In this document: positions 18,730 through 27,793 of the stretch, piece after piece
Numbering within the stretch: position 1 is the stretch's first letter
How the letters are laid out: every line of letters begins with the position of its first letter
Source of the DNA: Bradyrhizobium sp. CCGB12
GTDB taxonomy: Bacteria > Pseudomonadota > Alphaproteobacteria > Rhizobiales > Xanthobacteraceae
Direction of reading: 5' to 3'
Assembly (NCBI RefSeq): GCF_024199845.1
Contig: NZ_JANADO010000001.1
Span: forward strand, 8,172,001 to 8,236,000
Length of the DNA stretch: 64,000 nucleotides
Translations under genes and position numbers: made by a program
Notes under the pieces: generated by a model
Told to the model about the DNA's origin: nothing
Seen by the model: the letters and a program-made list of their open reading frames with translations, nothing else
Database searches by the model: none

Positions 18730-21501
18730 TCACAGCGTCTTCAGATACTCGATCAGATCGTAGCGTTCGGCATCGTCCTTGAACATGCGACCGATCACGC
18801 CGGGGCGTTTCGGTTCGCCTTGCTTGCGTTCGAAGGAATGGCCGAGCACGCTGTTGCCTTGGATCGGCTTGCCGTCAGGTCCCGTCGCAGAGAACTCCGT
18901 TTCACCCGACTTGCAGCGCTCGTTGGCGGTGACTGCGAAACCGACCGTCTCGGGATCATAGTCGCGGCGGCCCATGCAGAATTTTTGCGGACGCTCGCTC
19001 GCCGGCTTCAGCAGCCAGTACAGCGAAGGTACCGAACCGTTGTGCAGGTAAGGCGCCGTCGCCCAGATGCCGTTCAGCGGCCGCGCGCGATAGCGCGGAT
19101 CAGGCGCCGGATTGAGACAGTTCTTGCGCGCGAGATTCCACATTTGCGCGCGTTCGGCCTCCGGGATCTTCTCGTCGTCCATCCATTTGCGGGCGACGAG
19201 ATCGACCACCGTCATGAGGCCGAGGGCATAGACCATCTCGGTCGGCGAACTCGCGGTCGGGATATCGCATTGCCACCATTTCTGCAGGTCGGCCGTGTTC
19301 ACCTTCAGGAAGCCGGGCACATCGACGGTCCTCTTGCTGAGAACGAGCGACTGTTCGGGATCCGTCTTGATCTCGTCGAGGGGGATCGTCACCGCGTTCA
19401 GGACCTTGCTGTCGCCGTTCGGCTCCCAATGCTTCGACGACCAGAAGGCCGGAGTGTCGACGGCCGGCAAATGGCATCCCGAACACATCTCGGTGTAGAT
19501 GGTGCGGCCGCGCTCGACGCGATCGGGCTTCAGTCTCCATGCGTCGCCGAGGATCTGCGAAGGCCATTTCGGCGCGAGCAGGCCGCCGAACTTCGGACCG
19601 CTCGAAGGATCGGCCGGCTTGAACGGATCAGGGCCTCTCAGCATGTCCTCGATCCAGCCGATTGTCCTGATGTTGACCGAGGAGCGCCACAGCCTGTCCT
19701 CCGGATAGGCGTCGGACAGGTTGAGCAGGGCGGTCACGCCGAGGGCTTCGCCGGCGTTGCGGATCAGCGGCTGCTCGATCGAGGCGTCGTACTGGGCGAA
19801 CTTGAACCACGGCACGGTCCAGATCGCGGGGTAGCTGACCGGCGCGTCCTGGGCATGCAGGTTCTTCTCGAATCCCTTGATCCCGCTCAGAGCGAGATCC
19901 TGCGAAAAGACCTGGTTGCCGATACGGTTGAGGGCGTCGAGCCGGCCGAACCCTTCCTCGGTGTCCTGCTGCTCCTTGCCGTCCCAGGTCTTCTTGCCCT
20001 CGATTGTCTTCTCGTAATTCTTGGCCCAGTCGATCAGGAAGCTGCCGATCGTGCTGAGTTTCTGCTTGAGCGCGGCGCGGTCCGTCTTGCTGGCCTCGGC
20101 GCCAAGCATGCGATCGGCGAAGCGCTGGAAGCGGAACGGGACGTAGAGCGTGTAGGCGATCGACAGGCCGGTCGCGAGCTCGAGCTTCTTGAGGTCGGTC
20201 ATCGCCGGACCACCGTCGAAGCGGACGTCGACGCCCTGATAGTGGATCTGGCCGGTATGACAGGCCGCGCAGGTCAGCCCGATCTTGTCCTCTTCGCGGC
20301 GGCCCGTCGCTGGATCGACCACGCCGGTCATCCGGGCGAAGCCGACCGGCAGGCCGTCGACGTTCTCCGCCGGCGTCCATCTCGTCGACCAGTCCGAGGC
20401 CTGTGACGTCTCGTAGACATTGGCGTAGCCGAAGCGGCGCAGCGTCGCCGTGTCGGTCTGGATCGACTGCGGGCTCGGGATGAAGCCGAAGCGCTCGAGA
20501 TAGGCGCTCTCCTTCATCATGCCCGGCTTTGAGAACAGATGAAGGCGCGGCTGCTCCAGCGCCACGAACCACTCATAGGGCACCGGGAAAGTCGCTGTGC
20601 CCTGGCTGGCATGGTGAAACCAGTGCCGGTCCTTCAGCGACCAGTTTTGCTCGAGCCAGTAAGCTGCCTTCGTTTCCGGGACCGCGGGCAAGGGCGGCGG
20701 CAGAAGATTCACGAGGACGCCCTTCTGCGGCAGCATGGCGCGAACCTGGTTGGGGAATTCGGCGACCGCGACGAGGGCGACGAGACCGAGGCCGATGACG
20801 AGCGCCGTGAGCGCGACGGCCCAGCGAAAGCGGAGTTGGCAGGCCGACAGCAGCGGCTGCGACAATATCCGCTGGTTGATGCGGTCGGGGAATTTGCGCT
20901 CGTTGAACAGCGTGTGCACGTCGGCCACGCTGAGATAGCGCTCCTCGTCCGTCTTGCCCTTGCCGATGATCTTCAGGAGGATGGGCCATTCGAACTTCAT
21001 CAGTAGCGGGTAGTACCAGCGTGCGGCGCTGCCGGCGCGCTTGAGGTTGTCGCGCATGAAGCTCTTGATTTCCGCGGCGTTGAGGCCGGGCTCGCTGCTG
21101 CCGGTGTTCGGGTCGGTGTAGGTCCGGCCGAAGCTCGCGAGCCGCGCGATCTCGTCCTCGTTGACTTTGCCGTCGACGCCGAGGATGCGCGAGCCGGCGC
21201 CGCGCTTGTCGAGCGGGCCGCCGCGCAGCGCGTCGAGCTGCGCGCCCGACCAGATGCTCTTCAGGATGTGACCGAGACCGTTGGCGATCATCGCAACACC
21301 GCGGACCTGGATGCGGGCCGAGATCTTCTTCAACCCCGTCTCGCCGCTCGCATTCGCGATGGTCTGCGACAGCGTGTTGAGCGGGACGGTGCCGCCATCG
21401 ACGAAGCCTTCGCCGACGAGGCCGCGCAGGAACGGGCAGGGATTGTTCGGCGAGACCGGGATCGAGGGATCGAAGGGAGGCTTCGAGGCGGCATCGTTCA
21501 T
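18730..21501 (-). CDS. Membrane-anchored RoxA-like diheme cytochrome c with unusual N-terminal domain
   Basis: A 923-residue protein. Residues 1-225 are cytoplasmic by topology and open with NPCPFLRGLVGEGFVDGG, followed by a degenerate calcium-loop-like DGKVNEDEI. One membrane helix covers about 226-248 (VALTALVIGLGLVALVAVA). The remaining ~670 residues would be periplasmic and hold two heme-c sites, CAACH (411-415) and CSGCH (673-677), plus the NGSVPSLYWLL motif shared with rubber oxygenase RoxA and diheme peroxidase relatives. Start is the ATG at 21501; the longer frame begins with TTG. Likely a diheme oxygenase or peroxidase; substrate unknown. Confidence 0.8.
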   Translation of the reverse strand: MNDAASKPPFDPSIPVSPNNPCPFLRGLVGEGFVDGGTVPLNTLSQTIANASGETGLKKISARIQVRGVAMIANGLGHILKSIWSGAQLDALRGGPLDKRGAGSRILGVDGKVNEDEIARLASFGRTYTDPNTGSSEPGLNAAEIKSFMRDNLKRAGSAARWYYPLLMKFEWPILLKIIGKGKTDEERYLSVADVHTLFNERKFPDRINQRILSQPLLSACQLRFRWAVALTALVIGLGLVALVAVAEFPNQVRAMLPQKGVLVNLLPPPLPAVPETKAAYWLEQNWSLKDRHWFHHASQGTATFPVPYEWFVALEQPRLHLFSKPGMMKESAYLERFGFIPSPQSIQTDTATLRRFGYANVYETSQASDWSTRWTPAENVDGLPVGFARMTGVVDPATGRREEDKIGLTCAACHTGQIHYQGVDVRFDGGPAMTDLKKLELATGLSIAYTLYVPFRFQRFADRMLGAEASKTDRAALKQKLSTIGSFLIDWAKNYEKTIEGKKTWDGKEQQDTEEGFGRLDALNRIGNQVFSQDLALSGIKGFEKNLHAQDAPVSYPAIWTVPWFKFAQYDASIEQPLIRNAGEALGVTALLNLSDAYPEDRLWRSSVNIRTIGWIEDMLRGPDPFKPADPSSGPKFGGLLAPKWPSQILGDAWRLKPDRVERGRTIYTEMCSGCHLPAVDTPAFWSSKHWEPNGDSKVLNAVTIPLDEIKTDPEQSLVLSKRTVDVPGFLKVNTADLQKWWQCDIPTASSPTEMVYALGLMTVVDLVARKWMDDEKIPEAERAQMWNLARKNCLNPAPDPRYRARPLNGIWATAPYLHNGSVPSLYWLLKPASERPQKFCMGRRDYDPETVGFAVTANERCKSGETEFSATGPDGKPIQGNSVLGHSFERKQGEPKRPGVIGRMFKDDAERYDLIEYLKTL

Positions 21502-21688
21502 GGCCCAAAATCCTGACAGCAGCGAATCGTGAAATGCACAGGCGCCGATCAAGCGCGGAAAGTCCTAACAAACTTACAGCACAATATACTACTTCAGCGT
21601 GTGACGAAGTGTGGCGGATTTCACTGTCGCGTCAACGGGAGCAGGCGGGAGGTTGGTCGCCAAGGACGGCAACGGGCCCCGTGGCCCT

Positions 21689-23485
21689 TCAGGACTCGAC
21701 GGCGCGTTTGACGTCGCTCTGCACCAGGGTCAGTCTGCCCAGCGGCACGCCGGCCTTCAGCAGCCCCTCGCGGTAATGGGCAATGTCCTCGGGCCGCTTC
21801 CAGTGGAAATTGCGCAGGTGACGATCGACGTTGAGAGTCGGGTAGTTGCCCATCAGCACGCCGGCGGCCTCGGCCGTCTCGTCGCTCCGCCCCAATTGCG
21901 CCAATGCGGCGGCGCGGATCGCCAGCGCCTGCATGTGGTTCGGATTGATGTAGAGCTGCTCGCGGGCCCATGATAGGGTCGCGTCATATTGGCGCAACAG
22001 GTAGTGACTGAAGGCGTTCAGCGCCGCCCATTGGTAGCGCGGGTCGCTGTTGTCGCGCTGCGAGGCCATCGAGAACAGCTCGACCGCCTCGCGGTGCTCG
22101 CCGATGATGAAATGGCAGATGCCGAGCACGCCGCGCGCGCCGTTGTCGTAGGGGTTGAGCGCGACCGCGCGCTTGGCGGCGTCCATCGCGGCCTCGTAGT
22201 GGCCTTCCATGCCGTGGGCCCAGGACAGGATCGAGAACGCGAAGGAGGAGCGCGGGTCGAGCCGGACGCTGGTTTCGGCAAGGTTCATCGCCTCGGCCCA
22301 CATCTCCCGCGTGCCCTTGACCCAGCCGAACTGGATGCTCTGGATCTGGATCGTGGCGAGATAGGCATGCGCGATCGACAGCTTGGGATCGAGCCTGATG
22401 GCCTCGCGGAACAGGTCGACGGCGGTGGCCAGATCCTCCTTGGTCTGCCGATAGTAATGCGACAGCCCCTTGAGGAAGCGGTCCCAGGCGCTCACGTCGG
22501 TCGAGAGCCGTGCCGGTGCCGAGGCCTCGGCCCGGACGATCTCGGTGGCGATGGCGGCGGACAGGTTGGTGGTGATCTCGTCCTGCATCGCGAACAGGTC
22601 GCCGATGTCGCGATCGTAGCGGCCGGTCCAGAGCTGCTGACCGGTCTCCGGCGCGATCAGCTCGGCGGTGACGCGGATCTTGGCGCCTGCGCGCCGTACC
22701 GAACCCTGGATCAGATAGGTGGCGTCGATCTCGCGCGCGATCAGCCGCGTGCTGGTGTTCATGCCCTTGAAGGCGAAGGTCGAGTTGCGGCTCAGCACGC
22801 GATAGAAGGATTGCAGCGACAGCGCGTGGATCAAATCCTCGGTCAGGCCGTCGGAGAAATATTCGTCCTGGGCGTCGCTGAGATTGGCGAAGGGCAGCAC
22901 GCCGACGATGGCGGTGCGGTACTGCTGCGAGAGCGCGGACGCCTCCCTCAGCTCGGGCGCGAGCGCCGGCGCACCCTCGGGCGTCCAGGTCCAGACCCCG
23001 ACCGAATCCTTGATGTTCTTGAAGCGATGGTTGCCGGCATCGACCAGCGGCACCGTGAGATGCTTGCTTGCCTCGCGATAGGCCTTCGCCGAGATCGCGA
23101 AGCCGCCGGGGCTCGCCACCGCTTCCAGGCGCACGGCAATGTTGACATCGTCACCGAATACTTCGTCCTCGTCGGCGATGACGTCGCCCATGTGGATGCC
23201 GAGCCGGAACTGCATGGCGCGGTCGGACGGCAGATGGCGGTTGCGCTCCGCCATTAGAGTCTGCATCGCGATCGCGGCCTCGGTGGCGCCGACGATCGAA
23301 GCGAATTCGAGCAGGAAGCCGTCGCCGGTGTTCTTCACGACGCGGCCGCCGTGATTGAGGATGATGGGATGGATCGCGCTGCGATGGGCCTTGAAGGCGG
23401 CATGGGTGCCTGCCTCGTCGCTGCCCATCATGCGCGAATAGCCGGCGACATCGGCGCAGACGATGGCAGCCAGACGTCTTTCCAT
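21689..23485 (-). CDS. Class III adenylate/guanylate cyclase with TolB-like and TPR domains
   Basis: A 598-residue soluble signalling protein. Residues 1-170 are a class III cyclase domain (LAAIVCADVAGYSRMMG with the first metal aspartate, VKNTGDGFLLEF with the second, HMGDVIADEDEVFGDDVN). Residues about 195-330 form a TolB/FlgO-like domain (VGVLPFANLSDAQDEYFSDGLTEDLIHALS). The C-terminal half is tetratricopeptide repeats (AYLATIQIQ, NPYDNGARGVLGICHFIIGE, NPNHMQALAIRAAAL). The architecture is abundant in Bradyrhizobium and presumably links protein interaction to cyclic nucleotide output. Start at 23485 because MERRLAAIVCADV is the family N-terminus. Confidence 0.92.
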   Translation of the reverse strand: MERRLAAIVCADVAGYSRMMGSDEAGTHAAFKAHRSAIHPIILNHGGRVVKNTGDGFLLEFASIVGATEAAIAMQTLMAERNRHLPSDRAMQFRLGIHMGDVIADEDEVFGDDVNIAVRLEAVASPGGFAISAKAYREASKHLTVPLVDAGNHRFKNIKDSVGVWTWTPEGAPALAPELREASALSQQYRTAIVGVLPFANLSDAQDEYFSDGLTEDLIHALSLQSFYRVLSRNSTFAFKGMNTSTRLIAREIDATYLIQGSVRRAGAKIRVTAELIAPETGQQLWTGRYDRDIGDLFAMQDEITTNLSAAIATEIVRAEASAPARLSTDVSAWDRFLKGLSHYYRQTKEDLATAVDLFREAIRLDPKLSIAHAYLATIQIQSIQFGWVKGTREMWAEAMNLAETSVRLDPRSSFAFSILSWAHGMEGHYEAAMDAAKRAVALNPYDNGARGVLGICHFIIGEHREAVELFSMASQRDNSDPRYQWAALNAFSHYLLRQYDATLSWAREQLYINPNHMQALAIRAAALAQLGRSDETAEAAGVLMGNYPTLNVDRHLRNFHWKRPEDIAHYREGLLKAGVPLGRLTLVQSDVKRAVES

Positions 23486-23697
23486 ATCCCTCGGAGCTCC
23501 AACGGATGGCGGACCGGCCACGGCGTGGCAGTCGCCTCGAATCCCGCATTTCAAGAACCCTGCCTTTATAGAGCAGATAAGGCGGCGCGAAAGTATGACC
23601 CGCATTGCAAATTCGAGGTAAATCCCACGCAATTGCGGTAGTGGACGGGGGCGCCCGGACCGACTAAGCGGAATTGGGACGGCCGGGGGCACCTTCC

Positions 23698-24330
23698 ATG
23701 CTTGGCATTCACGAAATCTGGCTCTTCATCCTGTCGGGCGTGCTGCTCAACATCACGCCGGGGCCGGATTCGGTCTACGTAATCGGCCGCAGCATGCAGA
23801 TGGGCTGGCGGGGCGGCGCCGCCGCCGCGCTTGGCATCAGTTGCGGCTGCTTTTTCCACGTCGCGGCAGCGGCGATCGGCCTTTCGGCCCTGCTGATGGC
23901 CTCATCGACGGCGTTTTCGATCCTGAAGCTGGTCGGCGCGGCCTATCTCGTCGTGACGGGACTTCAGATACTGTGGTCGCGCCCGGCGCTGGCCTCGGCC
24001 ATCGACGAGCCGGTGCGGAGCTCGCTGCGGCGGGTCTTTCTCCAGGGCGTCTTCACCAACGCGCTCAATCCCAAGGTCGCCCTGTTCTTCCTGGCCTTCC
24101 TGCCGCAATTCGTCGCAGCCGATTCAGCCCACAAGCCGCTCGCCTTCCTGACGCTCGGCCTGATCTTCATCTCGACGGGAACGCTGTGGTGCCTGGTGCT
24201 GGCGGCGTTTGCGGCCAAGGCCGCCCATCGCCTGCGGAGCTCGGAGGGCGCGATCGCCTGGGTCAACCGTGCGCTCGGCGGTCTCTTCATCTATCTCGGA
24301 ATCCGCGTCGCCATGCTGGAGACGCGGTAG
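23698..24330 (+). CDS. LysE/RhtB-family exporter
   Basis: A 210-residue inner-membrane exporter of amino acids or related metabolites. Six hydrophobic segments are seen; the conserved N-terminal LLNITPGPDSVYVIGRSMQMG and the internal GVFTNALNPKVALFFLAFLPQF are diagnostic of the RhtB/LysE superfamily. ATG 23698 is chosen since the family starts with this helix; an upstream start would add eight residues. It is convergent and nearly touching (5 bp) with the TauE-like gene, so the pair are unrelated transcripts. Confidence 0.92.
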   Translation: MLGIHEIWLFILSGVLLNITPGPDSVYVIGRSMQMGWRGGAAAALGISCGCFFHVAAAAIGLSALLMASSTAFSILKLVGAAYLVVTGLQILWSRPALASAIDEPVRSSLRRVFLQGVFTNALNPKVALFFLAFLPQFVAADSAHKPLAFLTLGLIFISTGTLWCLVLAAFAAKAAHRLRSSEGAIAWVNRALGGLFIYLGIRVAMLETR

Positions 24331-24335
24331 TTCCC

Positions 24336-25088
24336 TCAGGTAAATTCCTTCAGCACGGCGCTGCCGGTAAGATAAAGGCCAAGCAGGATCATCGCGATCA
24401 GGAACCAGCGGCGAAACGCTTCCGCCGGCATCCGCGCCCGCACCGATTGGCCGATGAACATGCCGGCAAAGGCCATGGCGAGGCCTACAGCGCCCGGCAC
24501 GACATTCGCCGGCGTCATCAATCCGACGGCGGTCAGGTTGAAGGCGAGCGCCAGCGTCGCCGTGGTGAAGAACACGCCGAGCGCCTGTACCAGCTCGTCC
24601 TTCTCCATGCCGATCGCCTGCATGAACGGCATCGAGGGGATCACCTGCACGCCTGTCGAGGCCGAGATCACGCCGGTGATGACACCGACCACGCCGCCAA
24701 CCCATTTCTCGTTCTCAGGTGCGACGCGGAACTGGAGTTTGTTCAGGCCGATCACGGCGTAGATGATCAGCAGGGCGCCGAGCACGATCGTGCCGTAGCG
24801 CGCATGCGGGCCGGTCAGCGCGCCGGCATTGAGCCAGCATCCGATCACGGTGCCGATCATCAGCGGCCACAGCCGCTTCAGGATGTCGCGCAGATAAGGG
24901 CCGACGAAGGTCTGCCAGATGTTGGTGACGATGGCGGGCACGATGACGATGGCGATGGCTCGGCTTGGCGCCATGCTCACCGCGAGCAGACCCATGGAGA
25001 CCGTCGGCAGGCCGAGCCCGACCACGCCCTTGACGAATCCGGCCAGCAGGAAGACGGCGGCGATGAGGATGAGCAGCGGGTCGATCAT
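24336..25088 (-). CDS. TSUP family permease (TauE/SafE-like)
   Basis: A 250-residue membrane protein with about eight hydrophobic helices in two repeats. Start MIDPLLILIAAVFLLAGFVKGVVGLGLP carries the family motif, repeated later as GGVVGVITGVISASTGVQVIPSMPF. TSUP proteins move sulfite, sulfoacetate, taurine or other organosulfur/carboxylate anions; no neighbouring gene fixes the ligand. It is divergent from the LysR gene, which may control it. The ATG complementary to 25086-25088 is preferred over a start 11 residues upstream. Confidence 0.9.
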   Translation of the reverse strand: MIDPLLILIAAVFLLAGFVKGVVGLGLPTVSMGLLAVSMAPSRAIAIVIVPAIVTNIWQTFVGPYLRDILKRLWPLMIGTVIGCWLNAGALTGPHARYGTIVLGALLIIYAVIGLNKLQFRVAPENEKWVGGVVGVITGVISASTGVQVIPSMPFMQAIGMEKDELVQALGVFFTTATLALAFNLTAVGLMTPANVVPGAVGLAMAFAGMFIGQSVRARMPAEAFRRWFLIAMILLGLYLTGSAVLKEFT

Positions 25089-25167
25089 ATCTGCACATTG
25101 ACCGAAGCCGCGCGCCGGCACAATCTGGAGGTTACGGAGAGTGCCTTCGTTTCAGGCGAAGGCTAGA

Positions 25168-25232
25168 ACATGATCCGGACCCTTAGGGCCGCGTCAGCGC
25201 AAAGTGCGCAGCGGTTTCCGACAAGATCATGC
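25168..25232. repeat. RIME-like palindromic repeat between TSUP and LysR genes
   Basis: Short element with ends CATGATCCGGA (from 25169) and TCCGACAAGATCATG (to 25231) and a GCAAAGTGCGCAGCGG core. It resembles the common rhizobial GATCCGGAAAAGTGG..GATCATGC repeat; a relative is at 4018-4112. It occupies most of the divergent promoter region. Confidence 0.65.
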
Positions 25233-25257
25233 TCCAACAATGAGAGAACGACCTGCC

Positions 25258-26148
25258 ATGCGCTTCGACCTCGTCGACCTCCAGCTCTTCATCGCGGTCG
25301 CCGACCAGCGCAGCATCACCCGCGGCGCGGAGCGGTCGCACCTGGCGCTGGCCTCGGCCAGCGCGCGCATCAAGGGCCTCGAGGACGCGCTCGGCGTCGC
25401 GCTGCTCAAGCGCGGGCGCCGCGGCGTGGAACTGACCGCGGCCGGCGAGAGCCTGCTCGATCATGCGCGGCTGGTCATCCACCAGATCGACGCCATGCGC
25501 GGCGATCTCGCCGGCTTTGCCAGCGGCGTGCGCGCCAGCGTGCATTTCCTCGCCAACACGTCGGGCCTGTCGGAACACCTGCCGAAGGCGCTCGCTGGCT
25601 TCCTGCGCGAGCATCACGATGTCGCCATCGACATCGAGGAGCGCGAGAGCACCGACATCGCGGCGGCGATCACCGCCGGTGCCGCCGATCTCGGCTTCGC
25701 CGCCGAGCACGCATTACCCGAACATATCGAGCGCTTCGTCTTCAGCGAGGACCGCCTGACACTGGTGACATCGAAACGCGGCCCGTTCGCCGGCCGCCGC
25801 CAGATCGACTTTCAGGAGGCGGGAGCATGCGACTTCGTCGGCCTGACCAGCGCCACCGCACTCCAGATGCACATCTCGAAACATGCGGCGCGGCTCGGCA
25901 TGCGTCCGCATTTTCGCGCGCGGTTGCGCGATTTCGACGCGATCTGTCAGATGGTCGCCGCCGATGTCGGCGTGGCGCTCGTGCCCGAAGCCGCTGCCCG
26001 CCGTTGTGCCAGGACCATGCCGCTCGCGATGGTCCGCCTGCGCGATGCCTTCGCCAACCGGAGCCTCGTGATCTGCGCGCGCAGCTTCAAGGCGCTGCCG
26101 CGGCCGGCCAAGATGCTGGTGGAGCATTTGAGGGCCGAGGCAGCGTGA
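25258..26148 (+). CDS. LysR-type transcriptional regulator
   Basis: A 296-residue regulator: an N-terminal winged helix (DLVDLQLFIAVADQRSITRGAERSHLALASASARIKGLEDALGVALLKRGRRGVELTAAG, residues 3-62) and a periplasmic-binding-like effector domain (VHFLANTSGLSEHLPKAL, LTLVTSKRGPFA, MVAADVGVALVPEAAARR). LysR proteins usually control a divergent gene and themselves; the divergent gene here encodes the TauE-like permease, so an organic anion effector is plausible. ATG 25258 begins the helix-turn-helix; an in-frame ATG at 25240 would add six residues. Confidence 0.92.
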   Translation: MRFDLVDLQLFIAVADQRSITRGAERSHLALASASARIKGLEDALGVALLKRGRRGVELTAAGESLLDHARLVIHQIDAMRGDLAGFASGVRASVHFLANTSGLSEHLPKALAGFLREHHDVAIDIEERESTDIAAAITAGAADLGFAAEHALPEHIERFVFSEDRLTLVTSKRGPFAGRRQIDFQEAGACDFVGLTSATALQMHISKHAARLGMRPHFRARLRDFDAICQMVAADVGVALVPEAAARRCARTMPLAMVRLRDAFANRSLVICARSFKALPRPAKMLVEHLRAEAA

Positions 26149-26304
26149 GCCGTAGCGCCGCGCTCGCGGCAATGCCGACCAACCGAGTCAAAATCGGTCG
26201 TTCCGTGCGGCGTTCGTTTTCATGCGCCGCTGCGGCGATCAGCCCGGGGAACGGTCGCAGCCTTACCTCATTGCCCAGTTGGCGAAACGAGCCAGGAGCA
26301 AACC

Positions 26305-26709
26305 ATGTCCAGGAACAGGCGCAACGCGAGACGTTCCATGCGCGTAACCGGCCTCGTGCTGGTCGCTGTGCTGGCAAGCGCTTCCATTGGTCCAGCATCA
26401 GGGCAGAGCGGCGGGGGTGGCGGAAGTTCGGGCGGGGGAGGCGCGGGCAGCGGTGGCGCTTCGTCTGGGACCGCGACCGCTCCCGGAACCAACGCGGCCG
26501 GCACGGCTCAGTCGGGCGGTGGCGCTGGTCCGCGTGGATCAACGACCGTTGGGCGGCCCGGCAATCCGGCGGGTGGCACCAATATCGGTCGGATCGATGG
26601 GACGGTCACGCCCGGTCCCTCGTTGCAGGGCGATGACCAGATCCGCTCGGAGAGCTCGGCGAACTCACAGGCCGATCGGAAGATCAAGAGCATCTGCAAG
26701 GGATGCTAA
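26305..26709 (+). CDS. Small exported Gly/Ser-rich protein, function unknown
   Basis: A 134-residue protein with twin basic residues (RNRRNARRSMR), a hydrophobic VTGLVLVAVLASASIG and likely cleavage near PASG/QS. The mature part is a glycine/serine-rich, disordered stretch followed by a Thr/Gly/Pro section and the tail DRKIKSICKGC, ending in CxxC-like cysteines at the very C-terminus. GGAGC lies eight bases before the ATG. No known domain recognised; extracytoplasmic location is the only inference. Paired C-terminal cysteines could make a disulfide or bind metal. Confidence 0.6.
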   Translation: MSRNRRNARRSMRVTGLVLVAVLASASIGPASGQSGGGGGSSGGGGAGSGGASSGTATAPGTNAAGTAQSGGGAGPRGSTTVGRPGNPAGGTNIGRIDGTVTPGPSLQGDDQIRSESSANSQADRKIKSICKGC

Positions 26710-26792
26710 GCATGATTCCGGTTCAATAACCTCTGCAACCGCGGACATAGGCAAAACGAGGGAACGCGGCGATGCTTGGGCGGCGCCGGGTC

Positions 26793-27773
26793 CTACTTCG
26801 CCGTCTCGATCCCGGCGTCCTTGATCACCTTCGCCCACTTCTTCGTCTCGTCCGCGATGAAGCTGCGGAAGTGCTCGGGCTCGTCGCCGATCAGGGTCGC
26901 GCCTTGGGCGGCGAGCTTCTCCTTCACCGCGGGATCCGCCATCGCCTTCGTCGCAAGGGCGTGCAGCGCAGTAACGACCTCCTTCGGCGTGCCCTTGGGC
27001 GCGACCATGCCGTACCAGTTCTCGATGCGCAGATCGGCAAAGCCCGCTTCGGCCATCGTCGGTACATCAGGCGCGGTCGGGGCGCGTTCGGCCGAGCCCA
27101 TCGCGATAGGACGCAGGGCGCCTGCGTTAACCTGCGGCAGCAGCACGGGGAGATCGAGGAACGTCATCTGGACCTGCTGACCCAGCAGATCGTTCACCGC
27201 AGGAGCTGCGCCGCGATAGGGCACGTGCACGATGTCGATCTTTGCGGTCAGCTTGAACAATTCGCCGGCGAGATGCGGCAGGCTGCCGGGGCCGGAGGAG
27301 GCGAAGTTGAGCTTTCCGGGCTGTGCCTTGGCGAGTGCGATCAGCTCACCGATGTCCTTGGCGGGCACATTGGTGCCGACGACCAGCATTTCCGGCACGG
27401 TCGCGACCAGCGTCACCGGCGTCAGGTCGCTCGAGGTGTCGTAGGCGACCCGTTCCATGCTCGGGCTGATCGCGAGCGCGCCGGCTGAGGAGATCGCGAT
27501 GGTGTAGCCGTCGGGCGTGGCCTTGGAGACGGCGTCAGTGCCGAGCACGCCGCCCTGGCCGCCGCGATTGTCGATCACCACCGGCTGTCCTGACAGCTCG
27601 GACATCCGCTGGCCGATGACCCGCGCGATGATGTCGTTGGGGCCGCCGGCCGGGAACGGCACGATCAGCTTGATCGGCTTGGCTGGAAAATTCTGCGCCG
27701 ACGCAAGCGTCGGCAACAGAAGCAGGAACAATCCCGAGAACAATTCAACGAGCAGCCTGCGTGAGATCGTCAT
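26793..27773 (-). CDS. Bug-family (TctC-type) solute-binding protein
   Basis: A 326-residue periplasmic binding protein of tripartite tricarboxylate-type uptake. Signal peptide MTISRRLLVELFSGLFLLLLPTLASAQ, then the hallmark KPIKLIVPFPAGGPNDIIARVI, GAGGQ-like NRGGQGGVLGTDAV and HLAGELFKLTAKIDIVHVPYRGAAPAVNDLLGQQVQM. The TctA/TctB membrane subunits are not seen nearby, as is usual for orphan Bug proteins in this group. It starts 20 bp after the HisN-type gene in the same direction, so they are probably co-transcribed. Ligand unknown, most likely a carboxylate. Confidence 0.93.
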   Translation of the reverse strand: MTISRRLLVELFSGLFLLLLPTLASAQNFPAKPIKLIVPFPAGGPNDIIARVIGQRMSELSGQPVVIDNRGGQGGVLGTDAVSKATPDGYTIAISSAGALAISPSMERVAYDTSSDLTPVTLVATVPEMLVVGTNVPAKDIGELIALAKAQPGKLNFASSGPGSLPHLAGELFKLTAKIDIVHVPYRGAAPAVNDLLGQQVQMTFLDLPVLLPQVNAGALRPIAMGSAERAPTAPDVPTMAEAGFADLRIENWYGMVAPKGTPKEVVTALHALATKAMADPAVKEKLAAQGATLIGDEPEHFRSFIADETKKWAKVIKDAGIETAK

Positions 27774-27793
27774 GCAAGCCTCCGCCCGCGTTG

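Noticed and set aside
18718..20406. Long plus-strand frame opposite the RoxA-like gene
   Set aside because: Composition (HRHEAEGID type) is that of an antisense shadow; the minus strand carries the two heme motifs.
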